This document shows, piece after piece, positions 22,995-33,720 of a stretch of 64,000 nucleotides of DNA. The translations under genes and the position numbers were made by a program. The first letter of the stretch is position 1. Each line of letters opens with the position of its first letter. Under the pieces are notes generated by a model. That model did not search any database. It saw only the letters and a program-made list of their open reading frames with translations, and was not told the DNA's origin. This DNA comes from Sipunculus nudus (taxonomy: Eukaryota > Annelida > Sipuncula > Golfingiida > Sipunculidae). The DNA is taken from the NCBI GenBank assembly GCA_026874595.1, contig CM049316.1:38017195-38081194 (forward strand). The letters are read 5' to 3'.

Positions 22995-23118
22995 GCTTAA
23001 TAGTTTTCAATTTTATTAGGCCTTGACCTGGACATTGTTTTATCATACATTGTTTACAAGATTACATATTTACAGGATTTATCCCTGTGGTTTTTTGTTA
23101 TTGTTTTGACATCTTAAT

Positions 23119-24335
23119 ATGGCAGATTTCAAACCTGAGACATTTGTTGACGATCCCGACCCTGATCAACTTGAACAGTTGTCAAAAGAACAGTTCTTGC
23201 GTGTCGGACAACACTTAGAGCTAAGTGTGAAAAAAGCTTTGAGAAAGCCTGATATCATTGCTAAAATCATGCAAGATCTAGTTAGCAAAGGTTTAATTGA
23301 AGAGACCGAAGTTGAAACATAAAAAAATGAGAGCCTTGCCATGCAATTAGAATTGAAAAAGTTGGAAATGCAACATGCGCTAGCATTAAAACAGTTAGAA
23401 TTAGAAAAAGAGAGGGAAGAACGGTTAGAGAGAGAAAGATAAGTAAAAAAAAAATAGAAAGAGACAGACTTGAAAAAGAAAAAGAAATTGCGTTAAAACG
23501 ACTGGAGTTAGAAAGACTTAAAGTAAAACGGAGTCCTAGCTGCCCCAGCTTACAGTTTTGATGTTACCAAACACATTAGACTTGTTCCACCTTTTCAAGA
23601 AAAAGAGGTTGATAAATATTTCTTACACTTTGAGAAGGTAGCTAAAATTTAAAATGGCCACAAGAAAATTGGACTTTGCTGTTACAAGGTGTATTGACGG
23701 GCAAGGCCAGAGAAATTTATACAGAGATTTAAGTAGAAGCTGCTGCTGACTATGACCTGGTAAAACGGTTAATTCTTAAAGGTTATGCGTAAGTTCCGGA
23801 GGCTTACCGCCAGAAATTCAGAAATTGGGAAAAGCGCAAAGAACAGACCTACGTCGAATTTGCTAGGACAAAAGAGCAGTTGTTTGATTGCTGGTGTAGT
23901 TCTAAAGATGTAATGAAAGATTATGACAATTTGCGCCAGTTGATTTTGCTTGAAGAATTTAAGCGCTGCATTAATGCAGATGTTAAAACTTTTTTTTATG
24001 AGAAAAGTCCTGAAACACTTGACATTGCTGCTCAATTAGCTGATTATTATTCATTAACACACCAACTGTCCTTTACTAGCAAATCAAACCAGTCATTCAC
24101 AAACAAGAATGTAAATCAGTATGGTCAAAAGAAGTTTAAAGCGCAGTCACCCAGTATTAGTAATCCTGATAGTTCGGCAAAGTCCACTGCTACATCTCAG
24201 TCCACGTCCACTGTGTCTAAGTCCAACAAAGACCAGTCATTTTCAAAGAAAATCTGTAATTACTGCAAGAAGAAAGGTCATCTCATTTCTGACTACAGGA
24301 AACTTGCGAATAAACGAAATAGCAAACCTTCATGA
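23119..24335 (+). pseudogene. gag remnant with SCAN-like capsid and zinc knuckle (Gmr1-like element)
   Basis: An ATG at 23119 opens 67 codons (MADFKPETFVDDPDPDQLEQ at the start), followed by a Glu/Lys/Leu-rich coiled-coil stretch (23340-23530) broken by stops. A capsid segment follows (23545-24080), with EAYRQKFRNWEKRKEQTYVE and LILLEEF then EKSPETLDIAAQLAD, recognisably SCAN-like. SCAN domains derive from gag capsids of Gmr1-type elements. Near 24255 a CCHC knuckle reads CNYCKKKGHLISDY: the last cysteine is replaced by tyrosine. At least four stops or frameshifts lie between 23119 and 24335. Confidence 0.75.
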
Positions 24336-24740
24336 TTTGTTTCAAAATTTATGCAAAGCATAGTACAAGAGCCAGGCTCTTTCATGTAAATAAGGGGTAC
24401 AACTCCTTTATTGACTCCAATAAAGAGTTTGTTGCTACGGAGGTCCAAGTGCCGCCTTAATCCAAAGAAGAATCCGTGGCTTGCGGGGTAAAAACCTCAG
24501 TTGATTACTGCGAGGAATTTAATAAGGCTAGGTCCTTTCAACACTCCTGCGAGGAGTATTCTCAAAATAAGGCTAAGTCCTTTTATGACTCTTGCGAGAG
24601 TATTTTAAGTGAGGCCAGGTCCTCTTATGACAAACGGAAGTTTGTTTCTTTCTGCTGAGGAAAATTCCTCTGTTGACTCCCATGAGGAGTTTGGTAATAA
24701 AAAGGATGTAGATTCCTTGGATTACACTGAAACCGAGTAA

Positions 24741-25267
24741 ATGACTGACACTGTCAATGTCAGTTCTTTGTTTGATGAAGCTGAGGTAGTAGATCCCTCT
24801 CCTGTCTCTGAAATGGAGTTATTTGAGCCATTCATACATGATGGTTTTGTATCACTTTCAAGTGATTTTTCAGATTCTACCCGTATTAGAATTTTGAGGG
24901 ACACTGGTACAGACCAGACTCTCATGTTAGCAAACACTTTGCCATTTTCAAATAGGTCTTTTACTGGTGCACATGCACTTGTTAATGGTGTGTTTTCAGA
25001 GAGGCACAATTCAGTTCCGCTTCAGAGTATCCATTTAAAGTCAGATTTGATTTCTGGGAATATTATTGTGGGCATAAGAACTACTCTACCCTTTAAGGGA
25101 ATTCAGTTGCTACTAGGCAATGATGTTGCAGGTGATAAAGTACAGCCTGTACCAATAGTGACAGAAAAGCCGTCACTTGATCAGGACACTGATCCCGAGA
25201 GTCAGGCAATTCCTGGTTTGTATCCTTCATGTGCTGTAACTAGATCCATGGCCAAGAAAACCCCATG
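24741..25267 (+). pseudogene. Aspartic protease region (Gmr1-like element)
   Basis: A 175-codon open frame. The retroviral-type active site is at 24890-24925 (RILRDTGTDQTLML, catalytic Asp-Thr-Gly), followed by IIVGI and IQLLLGNDVAGD, matching the flap and the C-terminal LLG-x-D motif of retropepsins. It is followed by a stop at 25266-25268 and a further frame change into integrase. Confidence 0.75.
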
Positions 25268-25329
25268 AGGATAATTGTCCAGATAATAACACTCTGGGAG
25301 TAACTATTGACTCGTCTAAGGACTCGTCC

Positions 25330-26600
25330 GTACAGGATGCAGCATTCTCAAGGTCAGAACTTATCGCGGAACAGCATAAGGACCCTGATATTTCATGTTT
25401 GTTTCCCAGGGCAGTTTCTAAAGATGAACTGTCAAAGAACCCAGTTTGTTTCTATGTCAAAAATGGAGTACTTATGCGTAAATTGCGACCACCTGATGTA
25501 TGCGCTGATGATGAGTGGGCCATCAAACATCAAATGGTAATGGCCAAAAGCTTTCGCAAAGAAGTTCTAAGCATTGCACATGAGGCTCCTTTGTCTCGCC
25601 ATTTTGGTATAAATAAAACTTAGTACACCCTTCTATTGGCCTAACCTCAGGAAAGATGGTGTACAATATTGTAAATCAAGCCATACATGCCAAAGGTAGG
25701 CAAGCCCAATCAGAATCCTCCTGAGGCCCCACTTAAGCCTATTCCTGCTTTCGAGGAACCATTCAGTAGGATTATTGTTGATTGTGTTTGACCACTGCCC
25801 ATAACAAAATCTGGCCATGAATACTTGCTGAGAATTATGTGCGCATCTACCAGGTTCCCTGAGGCAATACCATTGCGCAAAATTAATGCCAAAAGTGTTG
25901 TCAAAGCTCTGACCAAGATTTTTACAACGTTTGGATTACCAAAATCCATCCAGTCTGACCAAGGTTCTAATTTTGTCTGGCTTATTCCAACAAGTTATGC
26001 TTGAGCTAGGTATAAAACAGTACAGCTCTTCGCCATACCATCCTGAAAGTCAGGGCGCCCTCGAGGGTTTTCACCAGACTTTAAAAAACATGATCAGAAC
26101 TTATTGCTATGACACACAGAAAGACTGGGATGAAGGAATCCACCTATTTCTTTTTGCTGTCAGAGAATCTTTTCAAGAGTCCTTGGGATTCAGTCCCTTT
26201 GAACTAGTTTTTGGACACTATTTCGAGGTCTATTGAAACTACTTAAAGAAAAACACTTGTGTGAAAATCCTGATTCTCTTAGTTTATTGCAGTATGTCTC
26301 AGACTTTCGCCCTAAACTACACAATGCTTGTGAGATTGCAAAGTCAAATCTAAAATCTGCACAAAATAAAATGAAAACAAAGTGTGACAAGCACACTGTA
26401 AGTAGGACGTTTGAGCCGGGTGGAAAGGTCCTTGCCTTACTTCCCATCCTTGGCAGACCTCTTCAAGCTAGGTATTTTGGTCCTTACAATGTTAACAAGA
26501 AAGTCAGTGATTTAAATTACATACTGTTGACACCAGATAGACGTAAGAAGAAACAACTGTGCTATGTTAACATGTTGAAACCATATTATGACAGAAATAA
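25330..26600 (+). pseudogene. Integrase region lying upstream of RT (Gmr1-like element)
   Basis: Pieces in order: N-terminal zinc-binding region (VLSIAHEAPLSRHFGINKT near 25570-25620), catalytic core with RIIVDCV (first Asp near 25780), SIQSDQGSNF (second Asp near 25955) and YHPESQGALEGFHQTLKN (Glu near 26070), then a C-terminal part with RYFGPYNVNKK (GPY/F motif, near 26480). Stops and frameshifts separate the pieces (for example near 25620, 25790, 25980 and 26235). Confidence 0.8.
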
Positions 26601-26809
26601 CACATCAGATGTTGTACACAATTTTACTGCTGGATATTGTGTAAACACTGACCCTGACCCAGTTAAAGTAGATACTGATTGTAAGTGTGATGTAGACATT
26701 CAGTGTGGTACAGTATCATTAAAAAGTCAGACGTGCTTAATAACCTGGATGCCAAACTGTCACACCTTACCGCACAACAATAACAAGACCTCAAGAACCT
26801 GCTGCGGAA

Positions 26810-27265
26810 TTATGAACATTTGTTTTGTGACATTCCAACGCGAACTAACATTTTATGCCATGACGTCGATGTTGGCGAGGCAAGCGCAGTCAAGCAATAT
26901 CCATATAGACTCAATCCAGAAAAGCAGAGGCAACTACAGGATGAGATTAAATATTTGCTGGACACCGATTTTATTGAACCTTGTAACAGTAACTGGAGTT
27001 CACCATGTGTTCTTGTGCAAAAACCTGATGGAAGTTACTGTATGTTCACAGATTATCGAAACTGAACTCTGTCACCAAGACTGACACGTTCCCGATTGCG
27101 AGGTGGATGGTTGTATTGATAGAGTCGGTAGCTCCACATATGTCTCCAAGTTTGACTTGCTAAAAGGATTCTGGCAAGTTCCGCTGACGGATTTATGACG
27201 CCGCAAGGACTGTACCAGTATAAAGTTATGCCGTTTGGCATGAGGAACTCGCCAGACCCTGACTC
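26810..27265 (+). pseudogene. Reverse transcriptase N-terminal half (Gmr1-like element)
   Basis: In frame from about 26820: KQYPYRLNPEKQRQLQDE, then IEPCNSNWSSPCVLVQKPDG and YCMFTDYRN followed by a stop at 27062; the next pieces (STYVSKFDLLKGFWQVPLT; TPQGLYQYKVMPFGMRNS) are frame-shifted. These are RT fingers and palm motifs up to the MPFG block. The YxDD catalytic motif is deleted. Confidence 0.8.
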
Positions 27266-27347
27266 TTAGTTTTTTAATGCACAAGTAAGATTTTTGGGTC
27301 ATATTGTAGGGCAGGGTCAGGTAAAACCTGTTGATGAACACAGGAAA

Positions 27348-27377
27348 CATGATCTGTTTATATTAGGTTTCGTAACA
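27348..27377 (+). repeat. 3' LTR remnant
   Basis: Thirty bases matching the last thirty of the 5' LTR (28/30). It directly follows the RT/RNase H linker, so the deletion removed everything else. Confidence 0.7.
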
Positions 27378-27952
27378 ATACATATTTACCAATAGTGTTT
27401 CTCACTTGAATTACCTCCTTATCAAAATCTATGCATATTTAATTAAGGTCAGAAACCCGACGGGCATATTTTGCACGTTTCCGGTGCTCTTGTTTCATAT
27501 TGGTTAGATAGTATAGGTGTGATAATAGCTGTTATTGTCGGAACTTTTGGAATAATTCCTGTAGTACCCATTTAAATACCAAAGAAAAGAGGATAACCCT
27601 CTTAGTTTCAGGCCTAGCTGTATTATCCATTTTGCACACCTTCTTTTCCAATTGCCTAAGCTGCAACGTGAAGGCAAAAGCAGCTTACAGAAGTGGCCCA
27701 AAAATATTTGGTCGACCAAACAGTAAGACCGGCTAATCTCAATATATAGAGTAACCCTCCATGCACCTGGACTTGATTATCCCTAGTAATAACATGAACC
27801 TGTAAAATACCTGTAAAATTCAGAAGATTACGTATTAAAATACCTTCGTATATTAACTCTAACAAGTTAGGCTATTGAGTTGACCTTTCCGGATGGCATC
27901 TGCAAAAACTCTTGCACCGGGTACCATTAAAGCTGATCATGAACCTCCTTTT

Positions 27953-28137
27953 CAGTGGCGAATCCAGAATTCATGAAAAGGAGGGGTCTAACCAAAGAGA
28001 ACTAGTGACAAAACGTAAAAAAAGGCAACCAGGTTCCAAGAAGGGGGTCAAGGCCGCAAACATTGGACCGAACCCTAAAAAAAGGTAGCATTGTATGTAA
28101 AAGGGAACCGGACCCCTTGACCCCTTCCATGGATCCG
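27953..28137. mobile_element. Short insert with inverted GGATCC-type ends inside the minus-strand RT
   Basis: Begins CAGTGGCGAATCCAGAATTC and ends TTCCATGGATCCG, whose complement matches the start imperfectly. The interior has AAAGGGG/CCCCTT runs. It interrupts the RT remnant between the YISKI-like and MPFG-like blocks, so it arrived later. Confidence 0.5.
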
Positions 28138-29487
28138 TTTTTGCTTGTTAACGACTGACAAATGCCCTTTGATCTGATAAATCTTAGAGATATAACTATT
28201 TTCATTTAACCTGTTAAACTAATCAGGAAGCCTAGTTATTGATCGTCTCTTATCCTTTTGATTCTATTTAGTTTGTGGCAATCACGCACACTCTGTTCGT
28301 CCCATCTCGCTTTCGAATAACTACGACTGGTAATGCGAAACATGATATTGGATTTGCAATGAAAAAAACATCTTTGCCATGTCACTTATATCTTGTTTGA
28401 GAGATTTCCGACTTTCTTATGGTGTGTAACATTGTATGCACGTGAAATGATCACCAGAAGTCAACTCAGCTGTATTTTCTACCACATTTGTGGTAACAGA
28501 AACATCTGTAAATAAATTACCGTATTCCTAAATGATTCGTCTTTAGTCTTCCTTTTGATCTGAGTTAAACTGAGTCTCCGTGACTACACAGCTAGCAGAT
28601 TATTTGGCTTTGTAGATACTTAGGTCTTATAAATCATCATTGCGGACTATATCCTACACACTAGCTTCTCTAGGTTCCACAATGATTGCACAAACGACAT
28701 CTGAAGAAACTTCCCAAGACTTCTCGTTAAGACTCACTACAAGTATGTACTTCTTATGGATGTTTATTTGGTGACCTTGACCTTCCCTTTGGATCTGATG
28801 ATTCAGTCATAAGTATAAGGCTTCTACCACGCATGGACGCTCAGCTTCAGCAAAAACATTATGTGATCTGCCGGAAATAGTACCTGATTTCCTACTAGCA
28901 TTTTCTGGCTTCAGCTTTATTTCCATAATTACCCTTGTAACGAGTCTCAGCCTTTGGGATTTCTAGAGTCTGCACAGGCAGATCTCTACGTTCAACGACA
29001 GACTGGTAACTGTTCAGTACTTCCGGTCAGTACTGCCGGTGCTTCTACCTCTTTAGTCCATAATTATTTCAGGATTCATATGGTTCGGCAGTACAATATC
29101 AAACTAGTATCTAATGATAAGAAAACAAATTGCTGTGGAACGGTTTGTTGTTACATCTTTGGCTCGACTGCTCCTTGAACAACCTTCTAAAAACCTTTTT
29201 GAGATTCCCATTGAACCTCTTAACGAGTCCTTATGGGATGGTAGGGAATAGAAGTTAAAGGTATATTATTTAATGCATTTGAGGTAGGCTGTAAAGGCTA
29301 CCCTGATCACTCAAAATCTCTCCTTAGATACCAAGCCTTCTGTGGCAATCAATCTACAAGAGCTTCTTGTATCTGTTTTGATTTTCCGAAGCGCTACTGC
29401 TTCGAGGGAAATGTCACATAATCCAGAGGAACTAAACTACAATTATTTCTCTGCTCACTATAGCAATGTGGCGTAAATGATCCAGCG

Positions 29488-30639
29488 ATGTCAACCACGA
29501 CAGGCTATATATGTATTAGTGTGATGCCAACCACGACAGGCTATATATGTATTAGTGTGATGCCAACCACGACAGGCTATATATGTATTAGTGTGATGCC
29601 AACCACGACAGGCTATATATGTATTAGTGTGATGCCAACCACGACAGGCTATATATGTATTAGTGTGATGCCAACCACGACAGGCTATATATGTATTAGT
29701 GTGATGCCAACCACGACAGGCTATATATGTATTAGTGTGATGCCAACCACGACAGGCTATATATGTATTAGTGTGATGCCAACCACGACAGGCTATATAT
29801 GTATTAGTGTGATGCCAACCACGACAGGCTATATATGTATTAGTGTGATGCCAACCACGACAGGCTATATATGTATTAGTGTGATGCCAACCACGACAGG
29901 CTATATATGTATTAGTGTGATGCCAACCACGACAGGCTATATATGTATTAGTGTGATGCCAACCACGACAGGCTATATATGTATTAGTGTGATGCCAACC
30001 ACGACAGGCTATATATGTATTAGTGTGATGCCAACCACGACAGGCTATATATGTATTAGTGTGATGCCAACCACGACAGGCTATATATGTATTAGTGTGA
30101 TGCCAACCACGACAGGCTATATATGTATTAGTGTGATGCCAACCACGACAGGCTATATATGTATTAGTGTGATGTCAACCACGACAGGCTATATATGTAT
30201 TAGTGTGATGCCAACCACGACAGGCTATATATGTATTAGTGTGATGCCAACCACGACAGGCTATATATGTATTAGTGTGATGTCAACCACGACAGGCTAT
30301 ATATGTATTAGTGTGATGTCAACCACGACAGGCTATATATGTATTAGTGTGATGTCAACCACGACAGGCTATATATGTATTAGTGTGATGTCAACCACGA
30401 CAGGCTATATATGTATTAGTGTGATGTCAACCACGACAGGCTATATATGTATTAGTGTGATGTCAACCACGACAGGCTATATATGTATTAGTGTGATGTC
30501 AACCACGACAGGCTATATATGTATTAGTGTGATGTCAACCACGACAGGCTATATATGTATTAGTGTGATGTCAACCACGACAGGCTATATATGTATTAGT
30601 GTGATGTCAACCACGACAGGCTATATATGTATTAGTGGC
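29488..30639. repeat. 36-bp minisatellite, 32 tandem units
   Basis: The unit (ATGCCAACCACGACAGGCTA then TATATGTATTAGTGTG) repeats 32 times. The only variable base I see is C or T at unit position 4. From the left: T in unit 1, C in 2-19, T in 20, C in 21-22, T in 23-32. The period is a multiple of three, so a 407-codon frame stays open (12-residue unit), but it has no splice or domain support and is treated as non-coding. Confidence 0.97.
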
Positions 30640-31779
30640 GTCTTCAACAGAGGAGCAGGTGGAATAGATCCTCTCTGTGTTGGTATAGGCCACGTGATGC
30701 CCAAAACCTAACAGTATCACCACTCATATTTGATTATTAAAATGTTTAACTGAATCTTACTTGTCTTTAACAAAACTATCTGGCCACTAATAATTGAATA
30801 TTATCTCCTTGATTCCCTGGTATGGGGTACCTATACATCAATCTGGCAAGACTAACTCCCCTTTGGCACTGTCTGACCTGTGTTGAGCCGACAAATTTAC
30901 CTGGATTTTGTGGCAAAAGATGCATGAAAGACTGTTGCTGTCTCTTATTAAGAGTGTCCTTTATTTTTATAAATTAGGCCTAGGACCAACTTGCTGAAGC
31001 TCTGTCAGCATCTCCTTTATAACCTGTTGCCCTGTAACCTCTTCAAACACTGATAAATGCTTACCCCTGAGTGCTAGCAGCTAACGGTTTCTACAACATT
31101 TCCCACAATTAAGTCCATGCAAACCTTCTTTGTCTTACCAATATGATATGGGATATGGCCACCAAGAACACTCTCTGTATTAGCTCCTGTTGATCAAACC
31201 CAATCTACTAGACTAGTTTTAATCACGAAAACATCATACTCTGTAAAGCGGATCATAAAAACGTGTCTTTCATCCACCCTGTACTGAACTACAGGCAAAG
31301 GCAATGATACGGAGAAAGGTTAAGGACGCCTGCAGTGTGTATAAACTGACATATTGGCCTACATGATTGGGTCTTAGTATTTCTAATAAACTAGTATTAC
31401 TCTCAGGTCCCAGAGAAGCTGCAGTAATTTGGCTAACATGGAGAGGCGACCCGTTTACTGAAAGCAGTTAGGTAAAACCTCTATGTTAGACCAATGAAGT
31501 ATTTATTTTAACGTTTTTAATGCTTATAATTCTTCGCAGTAGGAACAGAAACGTGGTAGGAGACTGCTAAGATAAGCTTCAAATGCCTGTTAAATTATTA
31601 TCAGACCAGAATGATAATGTAAAACTGATACAAGCCTCAATAGTAAGTAGCTCACGAACACAGTCACGGTTTCATCCACAGCAGACATTTAAACAAAGCC
31701 TTTCTCAGTCAGTCCATTTAATTCCTTTGATAGTGTTATGATATCAGAAAATAAAGGAGAAACTCCGACCCAAGGGTCC

Positions 31780-32200
31780 TATTCTATTATAATCCCTGAA
31801 CTAATCACTTAAGACTTATAAAGATAGACCGGAAAACGCCAGTTCCACTGCACACATGCTGTTTGTTTCGTTTATATCCATGTATTTATATCATGTGGGG
31901 GGCAAAAATCCGAACATATTCAACAAAGGAGAAATGTCAGAAGAACAAGAGTTAGGCAGAGGACGTTATGGAACTAGTGACATTTCAGCCTCCGCATATA
32001 TACAACCAAACACCTTAGGCTGCATGGTATTTCGGTTTGTCGTCATTGGCTCAAGTGTTAAGGATCAGCTTGTGGATAAAAAAAATTAATGCATCTGTGA
32101 TAGAAGCCTTTAAAAGAACTTTTTCTTAATAGGAATTACCAACAGTTCATTCATAACTGCACAGAAATGGTAGGTGAATAGCTGCCTTTTAAAGATAAGC
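31780..32200 (+). repeat. Dispersed repeat A, copy 3
   Basis: Shares with copies 1 and 2: TTTGTTTCGTTTATATCCATG, GTGGGGGGCAAAAATC, GTGACATTTCAGCCTCCGCA, CACCTTAGGCTGCATGGTAT and ATGGTAGGTGAATAGCTGCC. Not coding. Confidence 0.6.
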
Positions 32201-32702
32201 TATTTTCACTTTTATCATTTGAGATATGAAATCTACTGAAATCTCCTCGGATGTGTACCACATTGGTAAGGCGGGGAGGTATGTTTCCTTGGAATTAATC
32301 AAGACCTTTTTGAGAATCCGAGCTTGACGTCAAACAGACGAACGTCAAACGAACCGAAAGATAGACAGACAGACTGACAAACAATGGTAACTGTCGAACC
32401 TGCGTTCAGCTGGACTGGGTGATGTTATATACCACATCGATGAACGTGATAAAATCTTTGCATAAGCACAATTATATTTAACCAAAGGCAATTGTAATTG
32501 TAGCAGCTCAATGAATAATTAAACGATTCAAATATTACTGATCAAATGTTGTTGTTTCACAAACGTCCGAGTCATTTGATCAGAAAGATCCAGTTTCGCA
32601 GCTTTGGTTACCAAATCGATAGAATCTGTGACCAGCCGGATCTGAGCAAATTTACGATATTTGTTTCACGTGATCCCTTTGTACTTGAATGAAGCAAAAC
32701 AT

Positions 32703-32800
32703 CGGATATGGTATTTCATATTGTCTCAGCGGAAGATGTTGAAAGACATAGTCACACCCCTGTATCCCCCAACAAGAAGGTATTATACAAAGTAACCTCA
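32703..32800 (+). promoter_or_regulatory. Putative core promoter of paralogue 2 (conserved upstream block)
   Basis: TTGTCTCAGCGGAAGAT then CCCCTGTATC..CAACAAGAAGG and TATTATACAAAG match, in order and spacing, the block 45409-45495 upstream of paralogue 3 (CTGTCTCAGCCAAAGAT..CCCCTGCAAGAAAG..TTATATAGAG). TATTATA here and TTATATAG there sit at the TATA position roughly 80-95 bases before the ATG. Confidence 0.5.
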
Positions 32801-32881
32801 GTTTCCGAAGTAAAACAGTTACATGAAGCTGGGGTTCTCTGGATGATTACCTGTTGAGGCTTCTCATAAGTACAAGGACTC

Positions 32882-32924
32882 ATGGCATCTGCGGTGGTAC
32901 TAGGAATACTGATGTACACATTAG
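32882..32924 (+). CDS. Paralogue 2 exon 1, signal peptide
   Basis: MASAVVLGILMYTL plus one base, then GTAATTAT. It matches exon 1 of paralogue 3 (MAAAVVLGILALAL, GTAATTAT donor) in length, sequence and phase, which validates both. Confidence 0.8.
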
Positions 32925-33514
32925 GTAATTATAGGAAAATAATTCCATAATATATTTTACTAACATAATTGTCTTAATCACTTTTCTAATATAGCGGTAT
33001 ATTTAAAAGAAATTATAATTAAGCTTGATGGAAAGTAACACTGAATATATATGACACATTAAGTATGATTCGGTACAGATTGGTACGAAAGATCCAACGG
33101 AGAAAAATAGAAAACATAAAATAAAATCAAAATGGATATTGAGAAATATCAAGAGCTGTACGACTTTACGATTTTTGTGGTCAAATATACAAAATAAAGA
33201 AGTCTCAGAGGCGAAGCCAAGGAGGGCAGCAGCTTTCATCCAGTACTCCCTGTCATCCAAAATTTCACTTAGACTAATAACGATTATATTTTATAAAATT
33301 TAAAAACAAAATCCTGCCACTGGTATCAGCTGATTTGGGACATTTCTAAATAAAGCATTGCACGTGCAGTAAATAATGTATATTTATTGATAATTCTACC
33401 TTTCATCATGTTTGAACTTGCATTATGATATTGTTTTATCTATATACAGCTTGTACTGCTGATACTTCTATTTGGTACATTATATATATTTACATATATT
33501 TTTATATATGTGCT

Positions 33515-33590
33515 CTTTTGGCCTTTGCCAAATATTTCGGCCCCCTCCCCTCCCTCAATCCTGACTACGCCCCTTGGTCTGTTCATATAA
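33515..33590 (+). repeat. Terminal block of an unnamed dispersed repeat, copy 1
   Basis: AAATATTTCGGCCCCCTCCC then TCAATCCTGACTACGCCCC. The same block with few changes is at 54028-54070. In both, an AT dinucleotide stretch lies just upstream. Non-coding. Confidence 0.5.
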
Positions 33591-33720
33591 ATTTTCTATA
33601 TAACATTAAGCAGTTCGCACCTGGACCATTAATAAGGGCTTATATATTGCAAGTCAATAAAATTATGGTTAAAAAAATGAATAAAATATAATAATAGGGT
33701 ATTTTTCACAAAAATGTTGA

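Larger units (their letters stand above)
22171..27377 (+). mobile_element. Degenerate Gmr1-like Ty3/gypsy LTR retrotransposon
   Basis: Order along the plus strand: 5' LTR, tRNA-Pro-type primer-binding site, SCAN-like gag with zinc knuckle, aspartic protease, integrase, reverse transcriptase (cut short), an RT/RNase H linker (FLGHIVGQGQVKP, 27290-27330) and 30 bases of a 3' LTR. Integrase upstream of RT is the reverse of ordinary Ty3/gypsy and defines Gmr1-like elements. Frames are broken by stops and frameshifts throughout, and the middle of RT, RNase H and nearly all the 3' LTR are deleted, so it cannot move on its own. Target duplication was not identified. Confidence 0.83.
27880..31180 (-). 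mobile_element. Decayed minus-strand Ty3/gypsy element with integrase before RT
   Basis: Read on the minus strand from high to low coordinates: an integrase zinc-binding-like motif VLGGHIPYHIGKTKK (31170-31126), core motif EILSDQGS (around 29320-29298), GLVKRFNGNLKKVFRRLF (29230-29168), then RT pieces VVVIRKRDGTNRVCV (28330-28281), LNENSYISKIYQIKG (28225-28180) and an MPFG-like LMVPGARVFADAIRK (27940-27895). Many stops and frameshifts. The order again puts integrase upstream of RT. A minisatellite (29488-30639) splits the integrase and a short palindromic element (27953-28137) splits the RT. LTRs were not found. Confidence 0.6.
27378..32881. other. Region between the Gmr1-like element and paralogue 2
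   Basis: No host gene recognised. Contains a decayed minus-strand gypsy-type element (about 27880-31180) with an inserted short element and a minisatellite, dispersed repeat A copy 3 (31780-32200) and a GACAGACAGACTGAC-type repeat (32330-32400). Nothing was recognised in 27480-27870. Confidence 0.5.

Noticed and set aside
22171-27377. Endogenous retrovirus with envelope
   Set aside because: No env-like frame exists; gag, protease and pol motifs and the integrase-first order fit a Gmr1-like retrotransposon.
29488-30711. 407-codon open frame of 12-residue repeats as a protein gene
   Set aside because: It is open only because the 36-bp unit contains no stop in this frame; there is no signal peptide, domain, splice support or codon bias, and it lies within a decayed retroelement.
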